Shown piece by piece: positions 25,451 to 33,696 of a stretch of DNA of 64,000 nucleotides. The position numbers and the translations under genes are program-made. The notes under the pieces are model-generated. The model searched no databases, had not been told where the DNA came from, and saw only the letters and a program-made list of their open reading frames with translations. Every line of letters begins with the position of its first letter. Positions within the stretch are counted from its first letter, which is position 1. This stretch comes from Phycisphaerae bacterium (GTDB taxonomy: Bacteria; Planctomycetota; Phycisphaerae; UBA1845; PWPN01), in the NCBI GenBank assembly GCA_018003015.1, contig JAGNEZ010000011.1:1-64000 (forward strand), read 5' to 3'.

Positions 25451-25814
25451 GCTCGAGCGGGTGCCAAACGAAAGTGGGCCCACAGAGGCCATCGGTTAGG
25501 GGGTGCGAACCGCTCCTCAAGGCGCTGCTGTCGCCCGGCGGGGTTCTCGGGAGCAGGGCCCGTCGACACCGTGCATTGGAAAGACCGGCTCTTATGGGAC
25601 TGCCTGGGTCTTCTCGGCGGGGGTGGCCTCGGACCTCGGTTCGCCGTTCGACGAGGGCCGGCTCGTTAGGGCGAGCGTGAACGATCAAGTCTCCTCTCAT
25701 TCGGACCGTTGAAGATAGCAGGTCAGGGTCGAGGGTTTGGCTGGGCGGCTCTGATGCACGACCTGGGCCATGGCCCGGATGCGTTGGGTCCGAATAATCC
25801 ACCGGAGTTGCAGA
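25451..25814. other. intergenic region, no gene recognised
   Basis: About 360 nt with only short frames of unlikely composition. It holds a 12-bp perfect palindrome, GGGCCATGGCCC (25764-25775), in the leader of the next gene. CGGAG at 25803-25807 serves as ribosome binding site for the ATG at 25815. No convincing promoter was found. Confidence 0.5.
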
Positions 25815-28118
25815 ATGGTCCCGCTGTATGCCAGCACGCTCTTCATCAGCGCTCTGCTGTTGTTTCTGGTGCAGCCGATGGTCGGCAAGATGGTACTGCC
25901 CAAGCTCGGGGGTACGCCGGCGGTATGGAACACCTGCATGGTCTTTTTCCAGGCCATGCTTCTCGTCGGCTATGCCTACGCGCACGGTGCGTTGGCCGCT
26001 TTGAGTGTGCGGCGGCAGATGGTGCTGCACTTCGTGCTCATGCTCGCCCCGCTGGCGGTATTGCCGATTGCCGTGGCGGCCGCATCGAATCCACCCTCGA
26101 CGGATGAGCCGGTCGGCTGGCTGCTGTGGCAATTGCTGCTTGGGGTCGGCCTGCCGTTTTTCGTCGTGTCGAGCAGTGCCCCGGTGCTGCAGAAGTGGTT
26201 CGCCGTCGCGGGGCACGGCGAATCGCGGGATCCGTACTTTCTGTATGCGGCCAGCAATGCGGGCAGCCTGCTCGCCCTGGTGGGCTACCCGCTGCTGGTT
26301 GAACCGCATCTCCAGCTGGCCGATCAGAGTCGCGTATGGGCCTTCGGCTATGGTGGTCTGATTGTCCTGGTGGGCGTGTGCGCGGTCGCGATGTGGCGAT
26401 CATCGCGCCGTCTGTGCGGCCCGGCGGTCCATGCGATGGCGAGTGAGATCCAGGCCTGCTCGTCCGACCGTGACGAGGGACAGAGTTGCCGTCATCGAGC
26501 GGTTGAGCCCGCAGTGGGTTCCCCCTGTGCCGGCCGGATCACGTGGGTTGTGTTGTCGGCCATTCCCTCGAGCCTGATGCTCGGCGTGACCACGCACATC
26601 ACCACCGACCTGGCGGCCATCCCGTTGATGTGGGTTCTGCCGCTGGCGATCTATCTCTTGACCTTTGTCCTGGTTTTTGCCCGGCGGCGATGGCTGCCGC
26701 ACGGCCTGATGGTCAAGCTGCTGCCCTATCTGCTGTTGCCCATGGCCATCCTTTTCTTCGGCCGGCCGGAGCGGATGGAGTGGCTGATCATTCCGGTCCA
26801 TCTTCTCACTTTCTTTGTCGCGACGATGGTCTGCCATGGCGAGCTGGTGCGGCGCCGGCCGCCGGCCGAACGGTTGACTGAGTTCTACCTGATGATGTCG
26901 ATCGGCGGCGTGCTCGGCGGTTTGTTGAACGCCATGCTGGCGCCGCGGCTTTTCTCGGGGATCATCGAGTATCCCCTGATGATGGTTTTGGTCTGCTTTG
27001 TGCTCCCGCGTTCGGCGAGTGGTGTGGATACGCCTGGCGAGCGACGGCGCGACATTGCCGTGCCGGTGGTGCTGGCCGTTCTGGTCGCTCTTGGGCTGGG
27101 GATTCTGCACGTGACTTCGCTAGATCGGGCGGGAGCGACGCTGATGATCACCTTCGCCGTTCTGGTGCTGGTCTGCTTCACATTCAAAGCCCGGTCGGTT
27201 CGGTTTGGTTTGAGTTACGCGGTCATGCTCGTGACATTGGGCTTGCTGGGCGATCTGAGAACCGGTGACTCTCTGCACGCCGAGCGCAATTTCTTCGGTG
27301 TGAAGAGAGTGGTGCTCGATCCGAGCGGCCGGCTGCGGTTGCTGGTTCACGGAACGACCAGCCATGGCTGTCAATCGGTCGATCCGGTGCGGGCCCGTGA
27401 GCCGAGCTCCTACTATCATCGCAGCGGGCCGATCGGCGACCTGTTTGCCGCATTGAACGAGGGCGGGTGCGGCCGGCGGGTCGGCGTGATCGGGCTGGGG
27501 GCGGGGGCAGTGGCCGCCTACGCCTGTCCGGGTCAACATTTCACCTTTTACGAGATCGATCCCGCGGTCGAGCGGATTGCCTGTGATTCTCGCTATTTCA
27601 GCTTTCTCTCTGGTTGTCGCGGTCGCTGCGACATCGTGCTGGGCGACGGCCGGCTGGCCGTGGCCGCGGCGTGGCCGGGCGAGTTCCAGCTCTTCCTGCT
27701 CGATGCCTTCAGCTCCGACTCGGTCCCCACTCACCTGCTGGCTCGTGAAGCGGTGGAGTTGTATCTGGCCAAGCTGTCCGATCGCGGCATGCTTGCCTTT
27801 CATGTCAGCAATCGTTTTTTTGATTTCGAGCCGCTGCTGGCCGGGGTGGCGGATGACCTGGGTCTGGCGTGCCTGGCGAAATTCGATGCCATCCTGACGC
27901 GTGAGCAGCAAGCGGAGGGCAAGCTCAGTTCGCACTGCGTGGTGATGGCCCGCCATTCCGAAGACCTGCGGGCGTTGGTTGCCAGGCCGGGCTGGCACGC
28001 GCCGAGCACCCGGCCGGGCATTCGGGTCTGGACCGATCAGTACTGCGACGTGGTTGGTCTCTTCCTGGCGGGCAAGCGGCTCGACCTTGGGCCCCGGGCG
28101 GCGGTGGCGAGTCCATGA
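25815..28118 (+). CDS. membrane protein fused to a spermidine-synthase-like domain
   Basis: 767 residues from the ATG at 25815 (CGGAG 7 nt upstream); an ATG at 25770 is in frame but lacks a site. The N-terminal 490 residues hold about 14 transmembrane segments, starting LYASTLFISALLLFLVQPMV and GKMVLPKLGGTPAVWNTCMV, the typical opening of 'fused MFS/spermidine synthase' proteins. The C-terminal domain is a Rossmann methyltransferase/spermidine synthase fold: GVIGLGAGAVAAYACPGQHF (about 556), TFYEIDPAVERIA, DIVLGDGRLAVA and LFLLDAFSSDSVPTHLL. The polyamine-site residues are not obviously kept, so the substrate is open. These proteins are common in planctomycetes. Confidence 0.9.
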   Translation: MVPLYASTLFISALLLFLVQPMVGKMVLPKLGGTPAVWNTCMVFFQAMLLVGYAYAHGALAALSVRRQMVLHFVLMLAPLAVLPIAVAAASNPPSTDEPVGWLLWQLLLGVGLPFFVVSSSAPVLQKWFAVAGHGESRDPYFLYAASNAGSLLALVGYPLLVEPHLQLADQSRVWAFGYGGLIVLVGVCAVAMWRSSRRLCGPAVHAMASEIQACSSDRDEGQSCRHRAVEPAVGSPCAGRITWVVLSAIPSSLMLGVTTHITTDLAAIPLMWVLPLAIYLLTFVLVFARRRWLPHGLMVKLLPYLLLPMAILFFGRPERMEWLIIPVHLLTFFVATMVCHGELVRRRPPAERLTEFYLMMSIGGVLGGLLNAMLAPRLFSGIIEYPLMMVLVCFVLPRSASGVDTPGERRRDIAVPVVLAVLVALGLGILHVTSLDRAGATLMITFAVLVLVCFTFKARSVRFGLSYAVMLVTLGLLGDLRTGDSLHAERNFFGVKRVVLDPSGRLRLLVHGTTSHGCQSVDPVRAREPSSYYHRSGPIGDLFAALNEGGCGRRVGVIGLGAGAVAAYACPGQHFTFYEIDPAVERIACDSRYFSFLSGCRGRCDIVLGDGRLAVAAAWPGEFQLFLLDAFSSDSVPTHLLAREAVELYLAKLSDRGMLAFHVSNRFFDFEPLLAGVADDLGLACLAKFDAILTREQQAEGKLSSHCVVMARHSEDLRALVARPGWHAPSTRPGIRVWTDQYCDVVGLFLAGKRLDLGPRAAVASP

Positions 28119-28172
28119 TGTGGTGAAGGGCGTGATGGCTGGCTCACACAGTGACGTTGTGGGGTACCTCTG

Positions 28173-29000
28173 CTATCCGCCTGCGACCAGGTCCGTCGTG
28201 GCCGCGATGCCCACGATGACGAACTCGAGGTACACTGCGTTGATCGCCCGGCGGACGGGAAGCTGGGTGGCTGCGATCGCTGCGGCGATGGCGAGGGTTA
28301 CGACTGCGAGGTAGATCCCGCCGCAGCCGAGGCCATAGGGGGCGGGCAGGACGGCCGCACCGGCCAGCAGGGCGATCTGGGCCACTCGGCGTGCGCGTTG
28401 CGGGCGGCGGCTGAGCCAGGTGGGGATGTGGATGGCCAGATCGCCCTCCAGATCGCGAAGGTCCTTCAGGATCTCGTAGCCGAAGCTCGAAAGGAACATC
28501 CACACCGGGAACACCGCCAGTGTCCAGGCCCGGCGGCTGGTCGCTCCGCCTGCCTGGGCGAGCGAGAGCGGATAGATGCAGGTCATGAGCGCCGCGACCA
28601 GCAATTGCTTGCCGATGCCGAGTCGCTTGGACCACAGGTTGTAGACGACCAGGCCGATGGCCACGACACCGAGGGCGAGCATGAACGGCGGGCGACAGAA
28701 GGCGGCCGAGAGCATGGCGGCGGCCAGCAAGGCAACCGCCAGCTTTGCCGCGGTCCGGGGGTGTACCTTGTCGGACGCCAAGGATCGATGCGGGGCGTTG
28801 ATGCGATCCACGGGCAAGTCGCACACGTCGTTGATGATGTAGGCGCCGGCCAGGACGAGTATCAGGGCGAGCGTGGCCAGGACAGTGCTCGCGGATGCCA
28901 TGGCCTGCGCGGCACCCTGGGCATAGCAGACCGTGAGCGTGAAGGTCAGGCCCATCGGCACCGCGTAGTAGAGGCGGCAGAGGCGGAGCAGGTCGATCAT
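28173..29000 (-). CDS. UbiA-family prenyltransferase
   Basis: 275 residues from the ATG at 29000. Multi-pass membrane enzyme with both Asp-rich motifs of the family: NDVCDLPVDRINAPHRSLAS near residue 58 and YEILKDLRDLEGDLAIHIPT near 178. Hydrophobic helices include TVLATLALILVLAGAYIIND and LAVALLAAAMLSAAF. UbiA enzymes join a polyprenyl chain to an aromatic or other acceptor in quinone, haem or lipid synthesis. The start overlaps the stop of the adjacent methyltransferase by 4 nt, so the pair probably acts in one pathway such as quinone or prenylated-lipid formation; this is inference. Confidence 0.9.
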   Translation of the reverse strand: MIDLLRLCRLYYAVPMGLTFTLTVCYAQGAAQAMASASTVLATLALILVLAGAYIINDVCDLPVDRINAPHRSLASDKVHPRTAAKLAVALLAAAMLSAAFCRPPFMLALGVVAIGLVVYNLWSKRLGIGKQLLVAALMTCIYPLSLAQAGGATSRRAWTLAVFPVWMFLSSFGYEILKDLRDLEGDLAIHIPTWLSRRPQRARRVAQIALLAGAAVLPAPYGLGCGGIYLAVVTLAIAAAIAATQLPVRRAINAVYLEFVIVGIAATTDLVAGG

Positions 29001-29884
29001 CGTTTCACTCCGATGGCGGCCAGATAGCGGTGAGTGATGGTGATGCCGTCCTGGGTTCGGCGCTGTCGTTCGAGGATTTGGGCGAAGCGCTCGAAGACCT
29101 GTTCCCGATACCGTTCGTTCGAGGCAAACTCGAAACCGGCTGCCGCCCCGGTCGCGGTAAGTCGGGCGATGGCCGCCGAGCCATCGGGGACCCGGTAGCT
29201 CTTGCGGCCCTGCCAGGAGGCCTTGACGGCGAATCCGGCCATTCGCATGGCGAGTACGAGCATTCCGGCCGACGGCAGGAACTGGACGCGCATGGCGTGG
29301 GTCAGGGCTTCGGGTCGTTCGGCGAAAGCGCACATGGATGCCCAGAGGATCTCGGAAAGCGAGAACAGCGAGTTGTCGATGATACCGAGCCGTCCCCCCG
29401 GCCGGAGCACGCGGGCGATCTGACGAACCACCTTGAAGGGTCGGCTGTAGCCCAGACCCCAGGCGCAGGTGACGACGTCGAAGCCGGCCGGTGGCAGCGA
29501 GCGTAAGTGTTTGAGAATGTCGGCCTGAATGAAGGTGCAACGGTGGCCGTGCCGGTGCTGCGCGATCTCGAGCATGCCGGCCGATCGGTCCACGCCGGTT
29601 GCCCGGCCGCCGGTTCGGCGGGCGAGTTCGCCGGTCACGTAGCCGGTGCCGCAGGTGAGATCGAGGCAGGTGGCGCCCGCGGGCGGGGCAAGGCGGTCGA
29701 GCAGATGGGCGGACAGGTCGCGCATGTGATGCGTCCAGGCCTGGTCATACCCGGTGGCGATTCGGTCGTAACTCTGCCGGATCAGCTGATCCGTTCGTTG
29801 TGGTTGACCGAGCATGAGTCCGACGGTTCGGGCGGTGAGACGAAGCCAGTGGCGGCGAGGCGGTCGCAGGTTCTGTTCGGCCAC
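28997..29884 (-). CDS. SAM-dependent methyltransferase paired with UbiA
   Basis: 295 residues from a GTG at 29884, chosen because AAGGAGGAGC lies 6 nt before it; the frame extends further upstream without a site. UbiE/MenG-like fold: SYDRIATGYDQAWTHHMRDL, motif I CLDLTCGTGYVTGELARR, ATGVDRSAGMLEIAQ, FIQADILKHLRSLPPAGFDV and VLRPGGRLGIIDNS. The 'TCGTGY' loop is complete. Translational coupling with the UbiA gene suggests C-methylation of the prenylated product, as in menaquinone or ubiquinone synthesis. Confidence 0.9.
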   Translation of the reverse strand: MAEQNLRPPRRHWLRLTARTVGLMLGQPQRTDQLIRQSYDRIATGYDQAWTHHMRDLSAHLLDRLAPPAGATCLDLTCGTGYVTGELARRTGGRATGVDRSAGMLEIAQHRHGHRCTFIQADILKHLRSLPPAGFDVVTCAWGLGYSRPFKVVRQIARVLRPGGRLGIIDNSLFSLSEILWASMCAFAERPEALTHAMRVQFLPSAGMLVLAMRMAGFAVKASWQGRKSYRVPDGSAAIARLTATGAAAGFEFASNERYREQVFERFAQILERQRRTQDGITITHRYLAAIGVKR

Positions 29885-29898
29885 GTTGCTGCTCCTCC

Positions 29899-29928
29899 TT
29901 GGCGGGGGATCGCAAGCCGGATTATACT
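29899..29928 (+). promoter_or_regulatory. divergent promoter (methyltransferase / DUF6485-like gene)
   Basis: Plus strand: TTGGCG (29899-29904), 18 nt, TATACT (29923-29928), driving the small gene at 29978. Minus strand: TATAAT, the complement of 29921-29926, upstream of the methyltransferase start at 29884. The two -10 elements overlap, so transcription in the two directions may be mutually exclusive. Confidence 0.45.
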
Positions 29929-29977
29929 GGGATTCGGGTCGAGAGACGGCATGCAAGCCCACGTGGGAGACTGGCGT

Positions 29978-30172
29978 ATGGAGTGCAAGAAGGAACGGAA
30001 CGAGGAGTTCTGCAAGTGCACGTACTCGTCCTGCGGCAGGCGGGCGGTCTGCTGCGACTGCCTGCGGTATCACCTCGCGAGCCGGCAGCTGCCCGGCTGC
30101 TGCTTTCCGCCCGAGGCCGAACGTACATACGATCGCAGTTTCGAGGCATTTGCCAAGGCTTGGAAGCTGTGA
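29978..30172 (+). CDS. small Cys-rich DUF6485-like protein
   Basis: 64 residues from the ATG at 29978 (GGGAGA about 7 nt upstream); it is buried in a longer open frame whose first 157 codons overlap the minus-strand gene and are not real. The protein starts MECKKERNEEFCKCTYSSCG and has nine cysteines, with CCDCLRYHLASRQLPGCCFP and then PPEAERTYDRSFEAF. The layout fits small planctomycete/deltaproteobacterial proteins annotated DUF6485; a metal site is likely. It has its own promoter divergent from the UbiA/methyltransferase operon. Confidence 0.8.
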   Translation: MECKKERNEEFCKCTYSSCGRRAVCCDCLRYHLASRQLPGCCFPPEAERTYDRSFEAFAKAWKL

Positions 30173-30356
30173 GCGACCGACGACGGTGCCCCGCCCGGCG
30201 GGTCAACCTCCGATCATCCTGAGCCGATGGTTGCGATGAATTTCGTCGCCGTCGGGGCGAACGCGGTGATCAACAGAGACGTTGAGTCGGACGGCGTCGT
30301 GGCCGCGATCCCCGCCCACGTGGTGAGACGGGTTCCGTCCGAGCCGAGCCCGGCGG

Positions 30357-32699
30357 CTAGCGACCCGTGCTATCGAGTACCTCCCGAACGCGCTGCAGGA
30401 GCTGTCCGGAGTCGAACGGCTTGGGGAGGAACTCGAATCCCTTGTCGAGGACACCTTGGGTACTGATCAGGTCCGAGGTGTAGCCGGAGACGAAGAGGAC
30501 TCTGAGGGTCGGGTGAGTGGTTCGCAGGGCATCCGCGAGTTGGCGACCGTTCAGGCCGGGCATGACCACATCGGTGACCAGGAGGTGGATGGGTCCGGGG
30601 TGGCTGGCTGCCGCCTGAATGGCCTGGTCGCCGGCCTGAGCTTCGAGGACGGTGTAGCCGGCGTCCTTGAGGACTCGGCTTGCCAGTCGCAGAACCAAGC
30701 CCTCATCTTCGCAAATGAGCACGGTTTCCTTGCCTCGGGCCTCCGATCGGTCCGCCAATTCGGTGGCCGTGTCTTCGGGCTCCGAGACGGCCGGCACATG
30801 GATCCTGAACGTCGTTGGCCCTCCCGGGGTGCTTTCCACGGTGATGTGGCCGCCCGCCTGGGTGATGATTCCGTACACCGTAGCCAGTCCGAGTCCGGTT
30901 CCCCTGCCAGCCGCCTTGGTGGTGAAGAAAGGCTCGAAGATGTGGTCGAGCGTATGCTGGTCCATTCCGGTGCCGGTGTCGGTGATGGTGAAGACCACGT
31001 GAGGGCCGGTTCGAGCGCCGACATGACGGCGCTGGTAGGCTCGAGTGAGGTCCAGGTGTCCGGTCTGAATGGTCAGCGTGCCGCCTTGTGGCATGGCATC
31101 CCGGGCGTTGAGGGCGAGGTTCATCAGCACCTGCTCCATCTGGCCCACATCGGTGCGGACTCGTCCGATGCTGGGCGTCAGGGTGATTTTCAGGACGATA
31201 TGTTCGCCGATCAGACGTCGGAGGAGTCGTTCCAGGTCCGCCACGATCTGGTTCGGGTCGGCCACCTGGACTTTGAGGACCTGCTTGCGGCTGAAGGTGA
31301 GCAGTTGCCGGGTGAGTGACGCTGCCCGCTGGCCGGCCTCCTCGATTTCCTCCAGGCAGGAGCGCACGGTTGCCGCTGCCGTCACCGCAGGAGTCCTCGA
31401 GAGTCGATCCAGGGCAACGTCCACCGATCCGATGATTGCGGTCAGGAGGTTATTGAAATCGTGGGCCACGCCCCCGGCCAGTTGGCCCAGGGCTTCCATT
31501 TTCTGGGTGTGGCGGAGATCGTTCTCCAGTTGCTGGCGCTCGCGGGCATCGCGCTCCCGCTCGGTGATATCGCGGACATACACGATGCCGAGCGTCTCCT
31601 CGCGGATCCTGACCGCCCGAGCATTGACCTCGATGGGGAAGACAGCGCCGTCGCGGCGCTTGCCAACCAGTTCAACGTGGAGTTCGCCCTTTCCGATGTT
31701 CTCGCTGATGATCTGGGGAATCATGGCCGCCACGTCGGGCGGGGCGAGATCACTCACCTCCAGCTTCAGAAGGTCTTCCCGTAGATAGCCGTACATGTGG
31801 CAAGCGGAGTCGTTGCAGTCTAGAACGCGCCCCTCCAGCGTCGCCAGGAGAATGGCGTCCTTGGACGTCTCAAACAGCGTTCGATACCGCAATTCGCTGT
31901 GCAGCAGCTTCTCTTCGGCTTGCTTGAGACTGGTGATATCGCGGGAGATGCCCATCACCGTCTCAACCACGCCGTCCTTGCGGTCCACCGGCGTCAGCGT
32001 GGTATCCAGCCACATGCTTTTGCCGGGAATGACGAGTCGATCCACCGCCGATAGTTTCTGGCCAGTCTGGAACACCTGCTGGAGGTGTTGACCCTGTTGG
32101 CGGGCGATATCCGGAGGGAACAACACCTCGCGTTTGCGGCCGATGATTTCCTGGGGGGTGCAGTGGAGGCTGGCCGCGGCGTAGGAGTTGACATACCGAA
32201 CGCGGTCTTCCCGGTCGATGACGAAGATGAAGTCTTCGGCGCCTTCGGCCAGTGTGCGGTAGAGTTGCTCGCTGCGTTGGAGTCGCTCTTCCACTTCTCT
32301 GACCTGGGTGATATCCCGGCAGAGGATCTGGATGGCCTCCTCGCCGGTCTCGCCGTTCTTCAACAGGTATGCGTCGAAGAGAGCCCAACGCAGCTCCCCT
32401 TTGAGCGTCCGGAAAGGGCATTCGAGATTCCGGACTCGTTGATGCTCGCGGATGGTGGCCCGGAGACGCTCGGGCGGCTCGAGGTAGGAGATGAGCTCCG
32501 CGATGTTCAGGCCGGCCACCTCGCTCGGATCCTCGAACCGGTCCTGGAGATCAAGGATCCGCAGGGCACCTCGGTCGCAGTAGAGGATGGTTCCATCGAG
32601 TCTCTCTCGGAGAAGGCCGATTCCAGCGAGGTCCATGGCCTGCTGCCGGATGAGGTCCATCTCCTGTGGGCTGAGACCAGAATCTTTGCGTCGGTCCAT
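30357..32699 (-). CDS. soluble PAS hybrid sensor histidine kinase with receiver domain
   Basis: 780 residues from the ATG at 32699 (GAGAGGAA upstream; an in-frame ATG at 32729 has no site). No transmembrane segment, so it senses cytoplasmic signals. Three PAS domains come first (DLAGIGLLRERLDGTILYCD; TLAEGAEDFIFVIDREDRVR; TLFETSKDAILLATLEGRVL), then a HisKA domain with the H-box GGVAHDFNNLLTAIIGSVDV (His413), an ATPase domain with DTGTGMDQHTLDHIFEPFFT and KAAGRGTGLGLATVYGI, and a C-terminal receiver with the phosphoacceptor Asp710 in LLVTDVVMPGLNG. It is NtrB-like with a fused receiver. No dedicated output regulator is adjacent. Confidence 0.95.
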   Translation of the reverse strand: MDRRKDSGLSPQEMDLIRQQAMDLAGIGLLRERLDGTILYCDRGALRILDLQDRFEDPSEVAGLNIAELISYLEPPERLRATIREHQRVRNLECPFRTLKGELRWALFDAYLLKNGETGEEAIQILCRDITQVREVEERLQRSEQLYRTLAEGAEDFIFVIDREDRVRYVNSYAAASLHCTPQEIIGRKREVLFPPDIARQQGQHLQQVFQTGQKLSAVDRLVIPGKSMWLDTTLTPVDRKDGVVETVMGISRDITSLKQAEEKLLHSELRYRTLFETSKDAILLATLEGRVLDCNDSACHMYGYLREDLLKLEVSDLAPPDVAAMIPQIISENIGKGELHVELVGKRRDGAVFPIEVNARAVRIREETLGIVYVRDITERERDARERQQLENDLRHTQKMEALGQLAGGVAHDFNNLLTAIIGSVDVALDRLSRTPAVTAAATVRSCLEEIEEAGQRAASLTRQLLTFSRKQVLKVQVADPNQIVADLERLLRRLIGEHIVLKITLTPSIGRVRTDVGQMEQVLMNLALNARDAMPQGGTLTIQTGHLDLTRAYQRRHVGARTGPHVVFTITDTGTGMDQHTLDHIFEPFFTTKAAGRGTGLGLATVYGIITQAGGHITVESTPGGPTTFRIHVPAVSEPEDTATELADRSEARGKETVLICEDEGLVLRLASRVLKDAGYTVLEAQAGDQAIQAAASHPGPIHLLVTDVVMPGLNGRQLADALRTTHPTLRVLFVSGYTSDLISTQGVLDKGFEFLPKPFDSGQLLQRVREVLDSTGR

Positions 32700-33097
32700 G
32701 CGGTTCCTCTCCCGTCGCGCCAGGGTCATTGTACTCGCCCGGCTCGTGCATACGAGGTCGACCAGACGCCGGGTGGGCGCGGAGCGGGGCGATTCTTGGC
32801 GTTGCCTGGCCCCACCGAAGCGTAACAGGCTGCCAAACAGGGGTTTGTACGTTCCGGGGTCTGCGGAGGGGGGAGGCCATGTTGCCGCAAATCAACAGTG
32901 CCGCATAAGCCGGAACTCGCTGGCCAATCGCCGGTCTTGGGCAGCATATCGGTAACTTCTTTTCCTTCATGCCTTTATGTTATGCTGGGAGGTGTGCTGG
33001 TTTCTTGCCGGTCTTGGCATCGTCGTTGCTGTCTTCTGGCTGAGGGCTTCATTTCTCCGCGGTGCAGAAGGGATGGGTGGGGGGTGAGGCAGGGGTG
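32700..33097. other. intergenic region with a possible promoter
   Basis: About 400 nt without a credible gene. The stretch 32950-32990 is unusually AT-rich for this genome and contains TATGCT (32981-32986), which could be a -10 element for the coiled-coil gene. A good -35 is not visible. The 5' end of the kinase transcript also lies in this region. Confidence 0.35.
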
Positions 33098-33418
33098 ATG
33101 GCCACGCCGTTGGAGGGCAAGCTCTCCCGACGAGGCCGGCCGGAGGATAAGAAGATGGACGAAGGCGCGTTTCAGAAGAGGTTGGGTGAATTGGTGGACG
33201 AGATCAAGGCGCTGCCGAAACCGGATCGTGACAAGCTGGCTCTGCTGGCCGAGGAAACCAAGCAACGACACCAGGAGCTGAAGAAGACGGTCAACAATCT
33301 GCACGAAAGCATCGATTTTCTCCGGTTGTCCATCAAGTACCTGCTGTTTGATCTTGAGGCGACTCGTCGGGAGAACGGCTACCTGCGGAAGATGCTGGAG
33401 GAGCAAGCCGGATCCTGA
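33098..33418 (+). CDS. small coiled-coil protein of unknown function
   Basis: 106 residues from the ATG at 33098 (AGGGGT upstream); starts at 33062 or 33155 are possible. A short basic, glycine-rich head (SRRGRPEDKKMDEGAF) is followed by an almost wholly helical, heptad-like body: FQKRLGELVDEIKALPKPDR, DKLALLAEETKQRHQELKKT, VNNLHESIDFLRLSIKYLLF and DLEATRRENGYLRKMLEEQ. There is no signal or membrane segment. I infer a cytoplasmic dimer, perhaps an adaptor or a nucleoid- or polymerase-associated factor. A strong intrinsic terminator follows at 33522, so it is a single-gene transcript. Confidence 0.7.
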   Translation: MATPLEGKLSRRGRPEDKKMDEGAFQKRLGELVDEIKALPKPDRDKLALLAEETKQRHQELKKTVNNLHESIDFLRLSIKYLLFDLEATRRENGYLRKMLEEQAGS

Positions 33419-33521
33419 GGGTGACCGAGCGAGGAGAGAGCGTCTGGCCCGGATGGTAAGTTCGGTGGGGGAATGGGAGGCATCCCTCTGGGGTATTGAG
33501 AGCGAGATCTCAAGAGGGCTG

Positions 33522-33570
33522 GGCGGCGAACGTGAACCCTGTTCATGTTCGCCGCCTTCGTTTGTGTCTC
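33522..33570 (+). terminator. strong intrinsic terminator of the coiled-coil gene
   Basis: A 16-bp stem joins 33522-33537 and 33541-33556 with only one G-U wobble and a 3-nt loop (GGCGGCGAAC...GTTCGCCGCC). It is followed by the T-rich tract TTCGTTTGTGTCTC. It is about 100 nt past the stop codon of the coiled-coil gene. Confidence 0.8.
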
Positions 33571-33572
33571 TA

Positions 33573-33601
33573 TTGTGGCTGGGGTCGGGTGTCGATAATA
33601 T
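33573..33601 (+). promoter_or_regulatory. promoter for the ATP-grasp gene
   Basis: TTGTGG (33573-33578), 17 nt, TAATAT (33596-33601), directly after the terminator. It gives a leader of about 90 nt to the ATP-grasp gene at 33697 and is the likely start of that module. Confidence 0.45.
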
Positions 33602-33696
33602 CCGCGAAATGGCGGTTTCGGCCGGGGAGAAGGATCTGAGACGGCTGGGTCGCCCCGATCAACGCATCGAGGATAGTCCCAAGCGGCGAGTCGTTC

